Positions 12,141 through 23,170 of a stretch of DNA of 64,000 nucleotides are shown one piece after another. The notes beneath the pieces were generated by a model. The model searched no databases and had not been told where the DNA came from. It was given only the letters and a program-made list of their open reading frames with translations. Each line of letters begins with the position of its first letter. The stretch's first letter is position 1. The position numbers and the translations under genes were made by a program. This DNA is from Angiostrongylus vasorum (Eukaryota; Nematoda; Chromadorea; Rhabditida; Metastrongylidae): contig JADANN010000169.1 in NCBI GenBank assembly GCA_018806985.1, positions 124,001-188,000 of the forward strand, given 5' to 3'.

Positions 12141-12312
12141 ATGTGTCGTTTTGTTTTGCAGCAATCGCGAGGTTGTTATACACACGTTTACTTTCGTACA
12201 AACAACTCATACAGCACAGCAACAGCTGACGTTTCGCCAGTATCGCCTTTTCAGAGTCTGGACGGGTATATTGATATGCAGCTTACTATCCCAAACGCTT
12301 CAATAACACTTA
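12141..12312 (-). repeat. PLE terminal repeat (pLTR-like), right copy, with decayed hammerhead-like motif
   Basis: Same orientation and block order as 8934-9110. The hammerhead-like part at 12224-12258 on the minus strand reads CTGAAAAGGCGA...GAAACGTC, with the conserved core altered. The two copies flank about 3 kb containing the reverse transcriptase and endonuclease. Confidence 0.7.
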
Positions 12313-15300
12313 AGAAGAGTGTTATTTACTAAATGTTACTACAGTTCATCATACAAACACGTCCCTGTCAGCATTTGGAAGTGTTCTGCAACTATGAGTC
12401 TCTACTTCAGTATTTTTTACACCCCATACTCTATACGATAACTATAGCAACTGCAGCAATTAGAAAGTGCAGAATAGAGTTTTTCTCGTACAACGCCCAT
12501 TACAACATCTGTGTTCTACAAGCTATCAACTGTTAATAAAAAGTGCAGGACATAGTTCTATGTGTTAAAACAAACCAAAGGAAAGAAAAATGAAACCGGT
12601 AGGTATATGTCGGAAGAGTGTTAAACACCGTAATTCAAACTTCACTCCTTTTGCGGTTGAAATAAAAGCTTCTTCGCCAAGGGGCGGCATTTATAAAGGA
12701 GTTGAAGGTCGTCTTTGTTCATCAGGTGGATGGAGCTTGTCATTCAGGATTCTAGAATCCTGTTGGAAAGAGTGCTCTGTTCTTGAATTGAATATCTACA
12801 CCCTTCAGCCATCTCAATTAGAGCTGGGAATGAGCCGAGAAGAGTCGTCGCCCAATTGAGTTTGCGATCGCCTCAGCTTTCTTTCTATGTTGCTCAAAGG
12901 TGACAGCAGGATGAACTCGAGAGCACTCAGCACTCTAGAATCTCACCGGATGGACAAAAAGGTTCCACAAAACGGCCATTTCGGTCTGGTTCAATAAACA
13001 ATCATGAAAAACTGCTTCTATACCCGATCTATTTTATTCAGTATTGGTTCCACTTACTGCTCTACAAAACACACTGTTAATGAATAACATACATTTTCCA
13101 GTATAGTTTGGCAACGCACACAAACAACAATGATAACCAAAAAAAAGTTCATAACAGTAACGTGGAGTTGATAAAACCTCCTTTAACGAAACTGTTGAGC
13201 TTCCGAGAGAAGAACTCTCCAGGAGAGAAGCGGAAATAAATAAATAGATGTCATCAAAGATCTCCACAAGAGCAAAATCGGTGTGGATAACGGATCGAAA
13301 AGAATTCGATTACATAAAGAAGAATACTGCACTAATATTTCTTAGAAATTTCTAATAGTAGACTCCACCGCATGATTCTGAACTAACAATTCAGCGAAAA
13401 AGTAAACTTTTCATGACTCATGATGCATCCCAGTGAAGAGAGATGAAAACTAGGAAAAGATTCCGTTAGGTAAAAAAATATGTAACAGCTTTTCAACGCA
13501 CAGTTTCTGAATTGCTAGTAATTCCGATCAAAGAAAGTTAAATCCGAAATGGATACACTACACTAATCGAATAAAAATCGAATGTCAAAGGAGGAAAAGA
13601 GAAGTAGAAAAGAGAAAGGACAGCGAGAAAGAGACTAAAAAGAAAAACTGAGGGAAGGTTTAGTCTCAAAAACAACGCCATCCTACTCTTGTTTGCCAAC
13701 CCATTCTCGTGTTGTCCATTGTAATCGTTCGTTTAGTGAAAAAAAATATTAGTTTATGGCTCGTAATTGATGAATAACGACAGACTATGAACGACTTCTA
13801 GCCCGTGAAGAAGTTCAAGCGGATCTGAACTCTATCAAAGAAGATAAGTTAAAAAGTACGCAAATCAAGCAGGAGCAAACATCATTGGCAAAAGAGGAAT
13901 ATAGTGTTTTCCAAGTCCCCAGCTATACACAGTGCTGTGTTCTTCACAGAGAGAGCTCGCTATCAACCTATGGCGAGCCATATCACCTCCAATCGATTAC
14001 CAGTTATAAAAAATATGCTGTCATTAAAAACGTAGCCAAGTAAAGAGAACAATACCTATTGTAAAACACTCTGAGCGACATTAATTGGATGACCATTGAT
14101 TTAAATTCATGTGTGACTGAAAATAGTTGCGCACCTCTCAGCTTTAACACATAGTGAGTGGACTATGCGCGTTAGTTTCAAAGCACACAGTGTAAAGAAT
14201 TCTCCCACTTCATCGAGACTCGCTTTTTGAAATTCGAAAGATCGAACATTCAGAATCTCGTTGTAGTGGATGTAACTATGTCTCAGCTAATGATTGCAAT
14301 CGGCAAGCTTGCGGTAGAAATTTCAAAAATTTAAATTTTATTTTCGAGAATGGTGGTTCCCTAGAACTCATAAATCTTCTTTTTTTTTGCTTAGATTCGT
14401 TAAGAAACAGAGAAGTGATTGTGCAAGCGGAACTCCGCTCAACAAGACAGGATGGTGCCTTCCAAAGTGTCGTTGATTTTGACGGAACTGATGCAGTTAC
14501 GGTAGAAATTTTAGATACTATGTTATTTTTTCAATTTTTTTTTGAAAAGATAGCTATAAACAAGTTTAAAACGGAGGTTACGCCGCAGAATGAGCACACT
14601 CTTTGAGCGATAGGGCAACACCTCATCTGTAAGTCTTCCTTCAAGTTCCTCAATCTACGAGCCTCCTCGATAGGTCGTCAGAGGAAACCTGTGTTGTCTC
14701 GAATGCATTAGTGAAAACTCACTCCGAGTTGCTTAGTTTTGTTTCCAATAGAAATACCTGCATCCATTACAGTTTAGACTTCGAGTAAGAAAAACATCTA
14801 CAGAAAGTGAACTATATCGGCGTAATTTTATTGTAGAATTTGATCAAAATTGCAGGCTTATCTAACCACACATTTCCCAAGAGTTATGAAGAAATGATGG
14901 CATTGGTGGTCCGGCAATCGGAAGTTTTCAACTACAAAAAATGCTCGCTGTAGACTACTAGCAAATTTTTCACCTTGCAGTTTTTTCACTGTTAGATGGC
15001 ACCATCGCGATCGCCAGACTGGACAGAAATATTTCTGAATAAAACATTGCGATTTTCGTCTGGAGGATTTCTGCGTCATTTGAAACGTTCTTCCCAATTA
15101 ACTAACGGGTCTTTTTTGATTACCGTCTACTTTCCTAAAATAAAACTAGTAAACAGTTAAATTTCTAAATGAAATGCTTCCGTTTAATACACATAAACAC
15201 ATTCAGAGAGCAAAAAAATGCATCCATTTAATGGTTATAGCTTCACCTACTAAGTAACAGAGCATATTTTGAACGAGGATCCCAAAAAAAAATCGATAGG

Positions 15301-15620
15301 CAGGCTTTCCTAATGCAAATGAGCACATGCATAAGTCTACTGTTCCCCATAACATTAGACACTTATTTTTTCACAAGGAACAAATCTGTTCATGACACCT
15401 TATCCAAACCAAAAGGAGTCAAAATATCTGAATGATGTCAATACGACGAAGGGCTTAGTTCCAGAACAAGCACAGAGTGACCGACTTGGAGACCTTACGT
15501 TGGCAGTGAGAAAATTATGAAAAAAGACGAAAAAAAAATACGAATTGACAGATATTTTTTCGACTACATGATTCTTTTTATCACAATGTAAACCTTGGAA
15601 GCTCAGATATTACAGAGAAA
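12313..15620. other. No gene seen
   Basis: AT-rich DNA. A purine-rich tract lies at about 13587-13660. Frames at 12590-12859 (89 codons), 13034-13267, 14415-14606 and 14858-15097 have no recognisable domains. The first has somewhat higher GC content and may be part of an unidentified repeat. Confidence 0.4.
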
Positions 15621-15668
15621 TATTTAAAAATGTTCACCATTAATTATTTAAAAATGTTCACCATTAAT
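15621..15668 (+). repeat. Perfect 24-bp tandem duplication
   Basis: The unit starting TATTTAAAAATGTTCACCAT is repeated twice back to back (15621-15644, 15645-15668) without mismatch. Confidence 0.95.
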
Positions 15669-15689
15669 CAATCTCCGGAGATTTCTTCA

Positions 15690-15925
15690 TGCAGTTAACT
15701 GCATTCATAGCATCGTAGAACTAACTGAATGCATACCTAGCTGTAGAATGACTTGTGGGGGCTTACCAATATATCAAGTCAATGATTTTAGCCTCACAGA
15801 CAAGTCCGGCACCAAGATACGAAGCCTGGAAGGATGGGAGACTTGGTCACACCATAGCAAGATTGAACTGGGGACCATGTTTGTATTTGAGGGCGCCACT
15901 AACCACAAGGAACCACACTCCCCAG
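15690..15925 (-). mobile_element. SINE-B copy
   Basis: Reverse-strand copy. The tail side has GAATGCATACCTAGC and GGGGCTTACC, the central domain has ACAAGTCC...ACCAAG and GGAAGGATGGGAG, and a damaged tRNA-like head lies near 15880-15920. Overlapping frames (15748-16019) are SINE-derived. Confidence 0.7.
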
Positions 15926-16770
15926 AGGTCACATTAGCAGAATTAAAATGTGTTCGAACAATGATAACAAATGTACTGAGGAAAGAAAGGATGCAAAAAA
16001 GATCCAGTTTCTGACACATCAGAGAAAGAACATGGAATTACATAAAGATAAAAATCAGGAAGTGAACAACTGTTGCAGAAAAAGTATGCGCAATTAGTTT
16101 CAAATAGTTTCGTTTGCGAAACACACAACTGAGATGTCACCCAGTTATTGCTCGGACCAGATGACGAAATCTTCAAACGAAAAAGTATGATATTTTTGGG
16201 TCTCTGGAGCCAAGCCAAAAGAAACAACTTTTGGCCAGCAAAAGGGACGAACTAAGATTTTATCGGTGCTTGTTAAAGTCGATCCAATAGAAAAGGTGAT
16301 ACATACCGTGTTTGTTTCAGCGCTCACAGAACTAGTGTTAAGTTTTACTTCAGGACAAACAAACTTCTATACGAGTGCCGTATTTCCAGAATGCAGTTTT
16401 AAAATTCCAAGTCATACAGAAAGAGGATTTGTTATACTTGACAAAATGCCAGCGACAATAAACCGGTTAGCTGATTACTGACGAGTCGAATAAAAGTTCA
16501 GTCACTACCGTTTCCTCATCGATATTCATTAGCGTGGAAAAAAAATTATGGGCTAGGATATACTGAAGAAAACATTGTCATCTTTAAAACTTAATTCCTC
16601 TCAACGTTAACGTTAAGTAGACATCTTACATCATATTTTTAGAAGCTTACAGCTATACAAAATGAAAATACACTGAAATTCTAGAACAATATGGTGAAAT
16701 TTAGAGAAACTTTGTTTAAAACAATACTATGAAATTCAGTGAAAGTTTGTTTTGAGAACCTATTTAGTAC
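15926..16770. other. No gene seen
   Basis: Overlapping short frames on both strands (15943-16481) show no domain or splice evidence. Confidence 0.4.
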
Positions 16771-16774
16771 TCCG

Positions 16775-17181
16775 CTAGGAGGGGGAGCGTAGTGGTTAGC
16801 GATGCCGTCGATCAGAAAGCAAAGGCACTACTTCGACCCCTCTCCACAACGCTCTTTTCCAACGCTGTATGTGTTTTTGTATGGAAGTAAACGTGTTGTT
16901 TAACAACCTCGCGACTGCTGAGAAAGAAAACGACGAATTTACAATCCAATGCCGAGGTTAATAGGAAGTCGATCCTGTGAGCTCTTTCCCAATATATGTA
17001 GTAACGCCTTAGCCCGGCTATTTCAAAGCTCGCTAAGATAGTGAACTCGATGAGCGATCTACGACATTCATAAAAAAGATGAAATTCTCGAAATCCTGAA
17101 GTATTAGCCAAAACAACAAGTGAAAGGTTCCAACCACTGTGAACGATCAGTGCGAGGAAAACGAATCGATTGTAAGAATTA
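16775..17181 (+). mobile_element. SINE-A, left part, split by a mariner
   Basis: Head with GCGTAGTGGTTAGCGATG (A box) and ACTTCGACCCC (B box); body from about 16985 (CGCCTTAGCCCGGCTATTTC) to AACGAATCGATTGTAAGAAT. A PLE terminal fragment replaces the stretch at about 16853-16930. The SINE resumes after the mariner at 18992. Confidence 0.7.
16853..16930 (+). repeat. PLE terminal-repeat fragment inside SINE-A
   Basis: The complement reads CGCGAGGTTGTTAAACA, then GTTTACTTCCATA, as in the left PLE terminus at 8960-8995, but in the opposite orientation. It sits between the head and body of the SINE-A copy. Confidence 0.65.
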
Positions 17182-17255
17182 GTTGGTTCAGAAATAAATG
17201 AGCGTTTTTAACTATATTATTTAAAATTTCATAACTTGCTTCAAACAAAACCTTA

Positions 17256-18830
17256 TTAATCAAAACAAAGGGCGCTGAACCTACATATTTTACATATTTT
17301 TTTCAACAGAAAAAGTTTACTTACTCTAGTTGCATAGAATTTTGGAGTTCTGGAACCGATGAATCCGTTGAAGGCATTTTCTTCGTCATCACGGTTGGTG
17401 AAATATTTCTGGCGCAGGAAGTTGTCAAGGTGGTTGGAGAAGTGATAGTCGGTAGACGAGAGGTCTGAGGAATATGGCAGATAAGGCAAAGTTTCGTAGC
17501 CCAACTTGTTCAACTTCTGCAGCGCTGGTTTCGCAACGTGAGGCCGGGAGTTCTCGTACAGAAGAATTGGTCTTTTTCTGTTGAATAATGCCGGTCGTTG
17601 TTGTTGGAGTTTACGGTTCATTTCGTCGATTTGTTGCAGTAGTTCTCTGTCGTAATTGTTTCACCCGGATTCAAAAAACTGCGATGAATCAGCCCGGCTG
17701 CAGATCATCAAATAGTCACCATAATTTTAACTTATTATTTACTGCCTACTCTTTTTAACGGTGATTGCTGATAGCAAAAGATTGATAGAACTAGCTGAAA
17801 GACAAGCGGAACGAAAGACCCGCATGGTGTGGTGGTGAACGCGTTACTCCCCGGAAAGGACAATAGGGCGTTCGTTCCCCACCGCAGACACCTGGGGTCC
17901 GGAGTTTTGCAAATATCTCAACATTATCAAAGTTGTATTTCGCAATATATACTTTGCCTTCAAAAGAGTAGACAGTAAATAATAAGTTGAAATTGTGATT
18001 ATAACTGCAGCCTCAGCTTAACTGGGTTCGTTGCCGATTTAGGCTCCCCCAGATCAATCCCGCTGATGGGTGATTGCTGATGCCAAAAAGATCGATAGAA
18101 CTATCTGAGAGACAGGCGAAACGAAGGACCCGCATGGTGTGGTGGTGAACGCGTCACTCCCCGGAAAGGACAATAGCGCGTTCGTTCCCCACCATAGGCA
18201 CCTGGGGTCCAGAGTTTTGCAAATATCTCAGCATCATCAAAGTCACCATAATTTTTTTTGGTGCGGTTTCGCTTTTAGGCGGTGATGTGCGGCCTCATCG
18301 AAATCCGACCATTGAGCTGAACTCGTTGGCTGTCGCACAGAATGCATTTTTCGTCGCACATCACAATTCGATCATGAAAAGGGTCGTTTTTGTCGTGCAG
18401 AATAAGAGCAGACGACATCTCAAAACGGCGTTTTTTCGATTATCATTTAATTCGTGCGGCATCCACTCGTCCAGTTCTTTTTTTCGTCTTTCCTATGCGA
18501 TTCAAGTGACTAGAAATTGTGCCTTTGGTGACGCCAAGCTATTCTGCAAGCTCTCCAATAGATGTTCGCTTCCACTACTGTCTTCAATTCGTTGTAGTCA
18601 AGTTTATTGCAACGTCTGCAGCCTTTCTTATCTTTGAGATCGAAATCACTAGATCGGAATTTCCGGAACCATGTTCACACTGTATATTCACCAACACTAT
18701 CGCCACCTCAAACGTCATTAATATTTCCAACCGTCTCTGCTGCACTGCGACCGAGTTTGAACTCATAAAAGAAAATCTGACGAAAATTTGTTTTTGACAT
18801 TTAAAATTGCAAAGCTCAAAATTGGTAGAA
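17256..18830 (-). pseudogene. Mariner transposase (inactive)
   Basis: Cut-and-paste DNA transposase remnant on the minus strand. N-terminal helix-turn-helix region: FKLGRSAAETVGNI and TVWTWFRKFRSSDFDLKDKK (about 18620-18770), then a second DNA-binding helix pair around 18490-18600. The catalytic acids of the D,D34D triad are IVMCDEKC (first Asp kept, about 18345), LLYENSRPH (second Asp replaced by Glu, about 17560) and SSTDYHF (third Asp kept, about 17450). Several stops and frame changes occur. Where the family has two Trp codons after KKIMVT, there are two TGA codons (about 17710). A SINE-C pair with a 15-bp duplicated site splits the frame exactly inside KKIMVT. The protein cannot be made. 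Confidence 0.88.
17714..18255 (+). mobile_element. SINE-C double insertion with 15-bp target duplication
   Basis: The direct repeat AGTCACCATAATTTT occurs at 17714-17728 and 18241-18255 and brackets 512 bp. Inside are two SINE-C units in tandem, each with GGTGTGGTGGTGAACGCGTT (A-box region), GCGTTCGTTCCCC (B box) and GGTCCGGAGTTTTGCAAAT or near variants. The first unit begins with an inverted copy of the SINE-C 3' end (17729-17756, complement of 17958-17985). Confidence 0.85.
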
Positions 18831-18991
18831 AAAAAATTAGCTTTTGACAAAACATAAAGACATGGTTAGAAAGAGCATAAAACCAGGTTTTTTAAAAATA
18901 TATAATATTGCAGGATACAAAAAATATTTTATTGGTAAAAAATACATCAGAACAATAAATATTTTAAAACGCTCATTTATTTCTGAATAAG

Positions 18992-19045
18992 TAGAATGAG
19001 TAAACCGCACAGTAGAAGTGAGGACGGGTCATGTAAAAAAATTTG
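18992..19045 (+). mobile_element. SINE-A, right part after mariner
   Basis: GAATGAG...CCGCACAGTAGAAG...GACGGGTC matches the 3' end of the SINE-A at 59505-59560, continuing the copy interrupted at 17181. Confidence 0.65.
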
Positions 19046-20061
19046 GTAGTCCACAATCAATGTACATACGTTCAGAATACTCCGACTATTCATACATTTA
19101 ACACTCCCCACCATGTTCGAATCTATCCATTACTCTTTAGGAAGAAGTTGAGTGGAAATCAACTCACGGCCCCCGAATATGTTCATCCATGTGTCATTTG
19201 ATTTTAACTCGATCGCCGCGAATATGTCGACAAAGTTATGGCTATGACAAAGTGTGGTTAAATCCTTTTTCATAACAGTGTTATAGTAGGAAAGTAATCA
19301 AATTGGTGAGTCTCGATCGGGAAAACTGCCATACGATAGCGTGGTTTTATCCCAGAGAATTTTTTCTTCACATTTTGTATCCCATTTATAACATTAATAC
19401 CTAGTATACCATTATGTGAAACGTAAGCAAAATAATGCGAGTTGCGTTGCTGCAACGTCTTATATAGTCGTGAGCAATTCCATAACTCATTACTATTCTG
19501 TGCGTGTATCCTAACAATAATGTATACAAAGATTAAACATATCTCGAAAGTGCTTGTAATTATTCATGGCGTGGATGGGCATAGCAAAAATTTTTGACCA
19601 AAAAGGAAGGAAAAGAACATCGGAGGAAAGAGTCAAGCGGCCTATTCAATTCCCCTGTGATCAACCTTTCCAAGTTTTGAAATCGAATTTGGAAACTCAC
19701 CAAATTCCGTTCCTGATTTTAAATAAGAGAACCCGTACAGATGAACAAAATCACGTCGATAATTTAGAACACTTCTGCACAAAACAAATATCATATTGCA
19801 GATAACTGGCAGGAATTACAAAAAAAATCTCAAATCGCCAGGACTTAAGAGTGCCGATTGTTTCAAAGCCTAATTTCGACTAAAGAGATTGATCACAAAA
19901 CTAAATATTAGATTTTCTTATTACTCAAAGAAGATATAAGGAGAGAACTTCGAAGAGAAACAGTGGTGTAATCACAAAACGACGTCATTTCTACAGGGAT
20001 TTTAATACACGTATTAAATTACTTATCTAAAGGAACAGTACGAAGAGGACACATTTCTGCC

Positions 20062-20065
<4 letters not shown>
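19046..20065. other. No gene seen
   Basis: AT-rich. Frames at 19270-19455 and 19566-19805 are short and featureless. Confidence 0.4.

Positions 20066-20128
<63 letters not shown>
20065..20128. repeat. (TA)n microsatellite
   Basis: About 31 uninterrupted TA units. An alternating CACAAATATACG/TATTTGTG near-palindrome follows at 20137-20157. Confidence 0.98.
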
Positions 20129-20131
<3 letters not shown>

Positions 20132-20835
20132 ATACACACAAATATACGTATTTGTGCGTATATGTGTATTTGACACTAATAATACTTTGGCTTTAATGAG
20201 AAAACCAACGGAACAAACAACGAACTGTTTTTGCACCAAATATCCCAACAAAACTAGCATGTTTCAGCCTAAACGAATCCGACGGATAATCCTACGCTGA
20301 TGAATTTCGAAGGAGAAAAGTCGGTCTAACTCCCAAACACCCCTCAACTACCGACTACAGACTGTAATTATGTGGACAAGAAATTACACACACTGCCAAC
20401 AGATCTCATCAATTGAAGAACGAAGTTCGAAAAGCGTTCGGAATTTCCCCAGATGCTTTTTGGAATGTACCGTCATTTTGAGATCGTCGGTTACTAAAAA
20501 AAATCTCCCACACTTCTCCCGTAATAATTTAAAGTTTACAGTTCAACATTCCTCTACTTCTACAATCATATATGGATGTTCTCAGTTCCTCTCGTGATAA
20601 TCAAATGTCCAGACGTTTTATATGCGTTCCTTGCAATAAAAAGCTGAGCATCAAACGAAACATGGACCATATTAAACCAAAAGCAAGGAAAAATCGGAGT
20701 AATCTTTAGAATCAGTAGATTGGTAGCAAGGTTGCCTCTTGCAGCGTTGCCAATAATTCAAAAATTATCAACAACTAACACCAAGAATAGATAACAGAGA
20801 TTACGAGAGGATAAAGCATTCAGCATTCATCGACC
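20129..20835. other. No gene seen
   Basis: Short frames only; no repeat recognised apart from the near-palindrome next to the microsatellite. Confidence 0.4.
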
Positions 20836-20839
20836 TCTC

Positions 20840-21085
20840 AGAGTTGCGCCGTGTATTCGACCCTCTTCTTAGCATCGTAGAGGTGACTGAATGCATACCT
20901 GGCTTATACAATCAATGATGGGGCTTGCCAATGTATCAACTCAGTGTTTTTTGATCCCCAGACTGATCTGCATATATATTTTCCAGACCAGGATGCAAGG
21001 AGGGTTTGTTTACGCATGGAAGCGGGGCAAACTAATGACCACCTACTTACCTATTGCAGGGTACCTCCAACTCGTTAGGATATGC
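20840..21085 (-). mobile_element. SINE-B copy, diverged
   Basis: Contains GTGTATTCGACC and GGTGACTGAATGCATACCTGG on the tail side, GGGGCTTGCCAATGTATCAA, and CCCAGACTGATCTG for the palindromic centre. The tRNA-like end is badly decayed. Confidence 0.6.
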
Positions 21086-21429
21086 GTCCTTTTATTGAGT
21101 TAATGGCACAGATTATAGTGAAAGCAAGTTTAAAATTGCTCACGATAACAGGCTTGGACTTAATAAGAATTTCTATGAATAGATAAAAGTTATAATTTCA
21201 GCTAAAATGTCAAGAGATAGTTGACAATTCGGGTATCATTATAATCGCGTCTGAAAAAAGCTCATGTGCAGTCGACATGACAGCTGTTCGGTTGTGCTTC
21301 AGTTGAGCGTTGTCATGTTAAAATGGATCTGGCTGTCTACATCAAAATCCTCTATCCCATCATTTAGATGTCAATCGAACGAGAAGATAAAATGACTACA
21401 TAGAACCCAAAAAAAGCCAATCTTGCGAT

Positions 21430-21610
21430 CAAATACGAATGAACGCGTTACCCCCGGAAAGGGTAATAGCGCGTTCGTTCCCCCATCGCAGACACCTGCG
21501 GTGCGGAGTTTTGCAAATTTATCAGCATCATAGAAGTTATATTTCGCAACATACCCTGCCATTAAAAAGAGTACGCACCAAATAAAAAAGGTTAAGATTG
21601 TAATCTCCAA
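21430..21610 (+). mobile_element. SINE-C copy, 5' truncated
   Basis: GAACGCGTTACCCCCGGAAA, GCGCGTTCGTTCCCC (B box), AGACACCTGCGG, GGAGTTTTGCAAAT and the ATACCCTGCC...AAATAAAAAA tail are all present. Confidence 0.8.
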
Positions 21611-21674
21611 TACTATTTCTCCAACACCTTACTGGACCATTGAGCTGACACGAAATTGGTATAAAAACACATAT

Positions 21675-21770
21675 TCGGCTAACGTTTCGACGTCTTCGTT
21701 TTCTTGAAATCCAGACTGATCTGAGCCGATGATCCACACGTGGTCGTCCTCAGGGTAAGGTTGTCCGACG
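21675..21770 (-). repeat. PLE-terminus-like fragment with decayed hammerhead motif
   Basis: The minus strand reads AACGAAGACGTCGAAACGTT, comparable to 35005-35034, with the CUGAUGA part mutated. The adjoining GATGATCCACACG is also shared with 35037-35050. Confidence 0.5.
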
Positions 21771-22990
21771 TCGCATCCAGTCGAATCCACTGTCAGTCGG
21801 ATAGTCCATTAAAATATTGATTATTTATGCCGAGCTTAAATAAAAGTTAGTTTTTAGGGATGTTTACCCAACAACCCAAAAGTCTCCAGCACCGTTTCCC
21901 CAGCAGTCCAATTTTCTTCGGTTCCGTTTTTAGCTCTTATTTACTTCAATACAACTCTCACCTGAATTCAATGCTGCAGAAACAGATAGGAAACCTGGAG
22001 AAAATATTGTCCTCATTGAAGTACTCCCATATTCGATTGTTACGCATCTTTTTCATAGAATTGTAAACAAAATTTAAAATGTTTTTTCGTTTCCTTCAGA
22101 CGCAAGGAGTCTGATGGGCAGTTCTGGCACGCAATAATAGGACGGAAGGCGACTTTACTGATGCGCATGATTGAATAAATAACTTAACAATCGGCGCGAA
22201 AACCAGTTATTTACTTAAGCGGGAGGGAATTGTAATTTCACAATCACAACGATTCTCTAGTCGCCACAACTATGCGATGCTCGTGTTGGCGAAATGAACA
22301 CTCAAGGAAATTCTTATGGAAATCACCCTTGTATTTTTCACTAGAGCTTAATAAAACCCCAACAAAAACCAGACGTTCAAAGCAATTCTAACACTGCATG
22401 CCCTAATGGATTTGTCCTTAAGAATCCTTCAGTAACAAATAAAGACTGATGATCTTTTTAAATGAAGAACAATAAAGAACATCTCCCTCAATATCAACAA
22501 CGTATAATAATACATCAACGCCTCCACGCTCGTAACGCGATCCTTCGCTGACGTAGGAAAAATCGGCGGAAAAAAAACCTGCACCTTTTGAGATAAGATT
22601 TGCAGTTTCTAACGACATTTCTGCAATTAACGAAGTTTCTTACAAGCTGAGACATCTTTGCTTAAAAATTTAATACTGCGTTTATTTCCGGTTAATTGCG
22701 AGTCATATACAACTCATACGGTTGACAATGCGAACGAAACAATATTATAAGTGAAGAACTGCTCGATCATTGGTGCATTCATTTAAAAAAAAGTACTAAA
22801 AATAACCACTTTTTCAATAAATACGGATGCACTGATACAATAAGTTTTTTTTGCAAAGCAAATTTCCATCGTGATAAAAAAAACATGTCGCAGTTTAAAA
22901 AAATTTTCGAAGTCCTTTAAGGTCATTAACTTCAAAACTTCAAAATGAAAAAGAATGTTCAATAGCATTACTATATCCTTTGAAGACAAA
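21771..22990. other. No gene seen
   Basis: Low-complexity frames only (21860-22066, 22418-22618, 22783-23061). Confidence 0.4.
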
Positions 22991-23003
22991 TCACTGCAAT
23001 GTT

Positions 23004-23170
23004 TGTTGAGACATTTGCAAAACTTCGGACTGCAGGTGTCTGCAGTGAAGAACAAACGCAAACACCTGCGGTCCAGAGTTTTACAAATACCTCAGCATCA
23101 TTGAAGTTATATTTTGCAATATACCCTGGCGTTGAAAAAAAAAGCAGGAAGGAAATAATAAGTTAAAAAC
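23004..23170. mobile_element. SINE-C 3' ends in inverted arrangement (hairpin)
   Basis: A left arm at 23004-23039 faces a right arm at 23062-23098 (ACACCTGCGGTCCAGAG...), separated by about 22 bases. The right copy continues into the usual ATACCCTGG...AATAATAAGTT end. Confidence 0.75.

Larger units (their letters stand above)
17182..18991 (-). mobile_element. Full-length mariner transposon, dead, with a nested insertion
   Basis: Bounded by a perfect 22-bp terminal inverted repeat, TTCAGAAATAAATGAGCGTT plus TT (17187-17208 and 18966-18987), with TA at both edges (17180-17181, 18992-18993), the expected mariner target duplication. Without the 512-bp insertion at 17729-18240 plus its 15-bp duplicated site, it is about 1.28 kb, the usual mariner size. 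It landed in a SINE-A. Confidence 0.9.

Noticed and set aside
18287..18797. Plus-strand frames of 116 and 92 codons
   Set aside because: They are the antisense of the mariner transposase N-terminal half, which reads sensibly on the minus strand.
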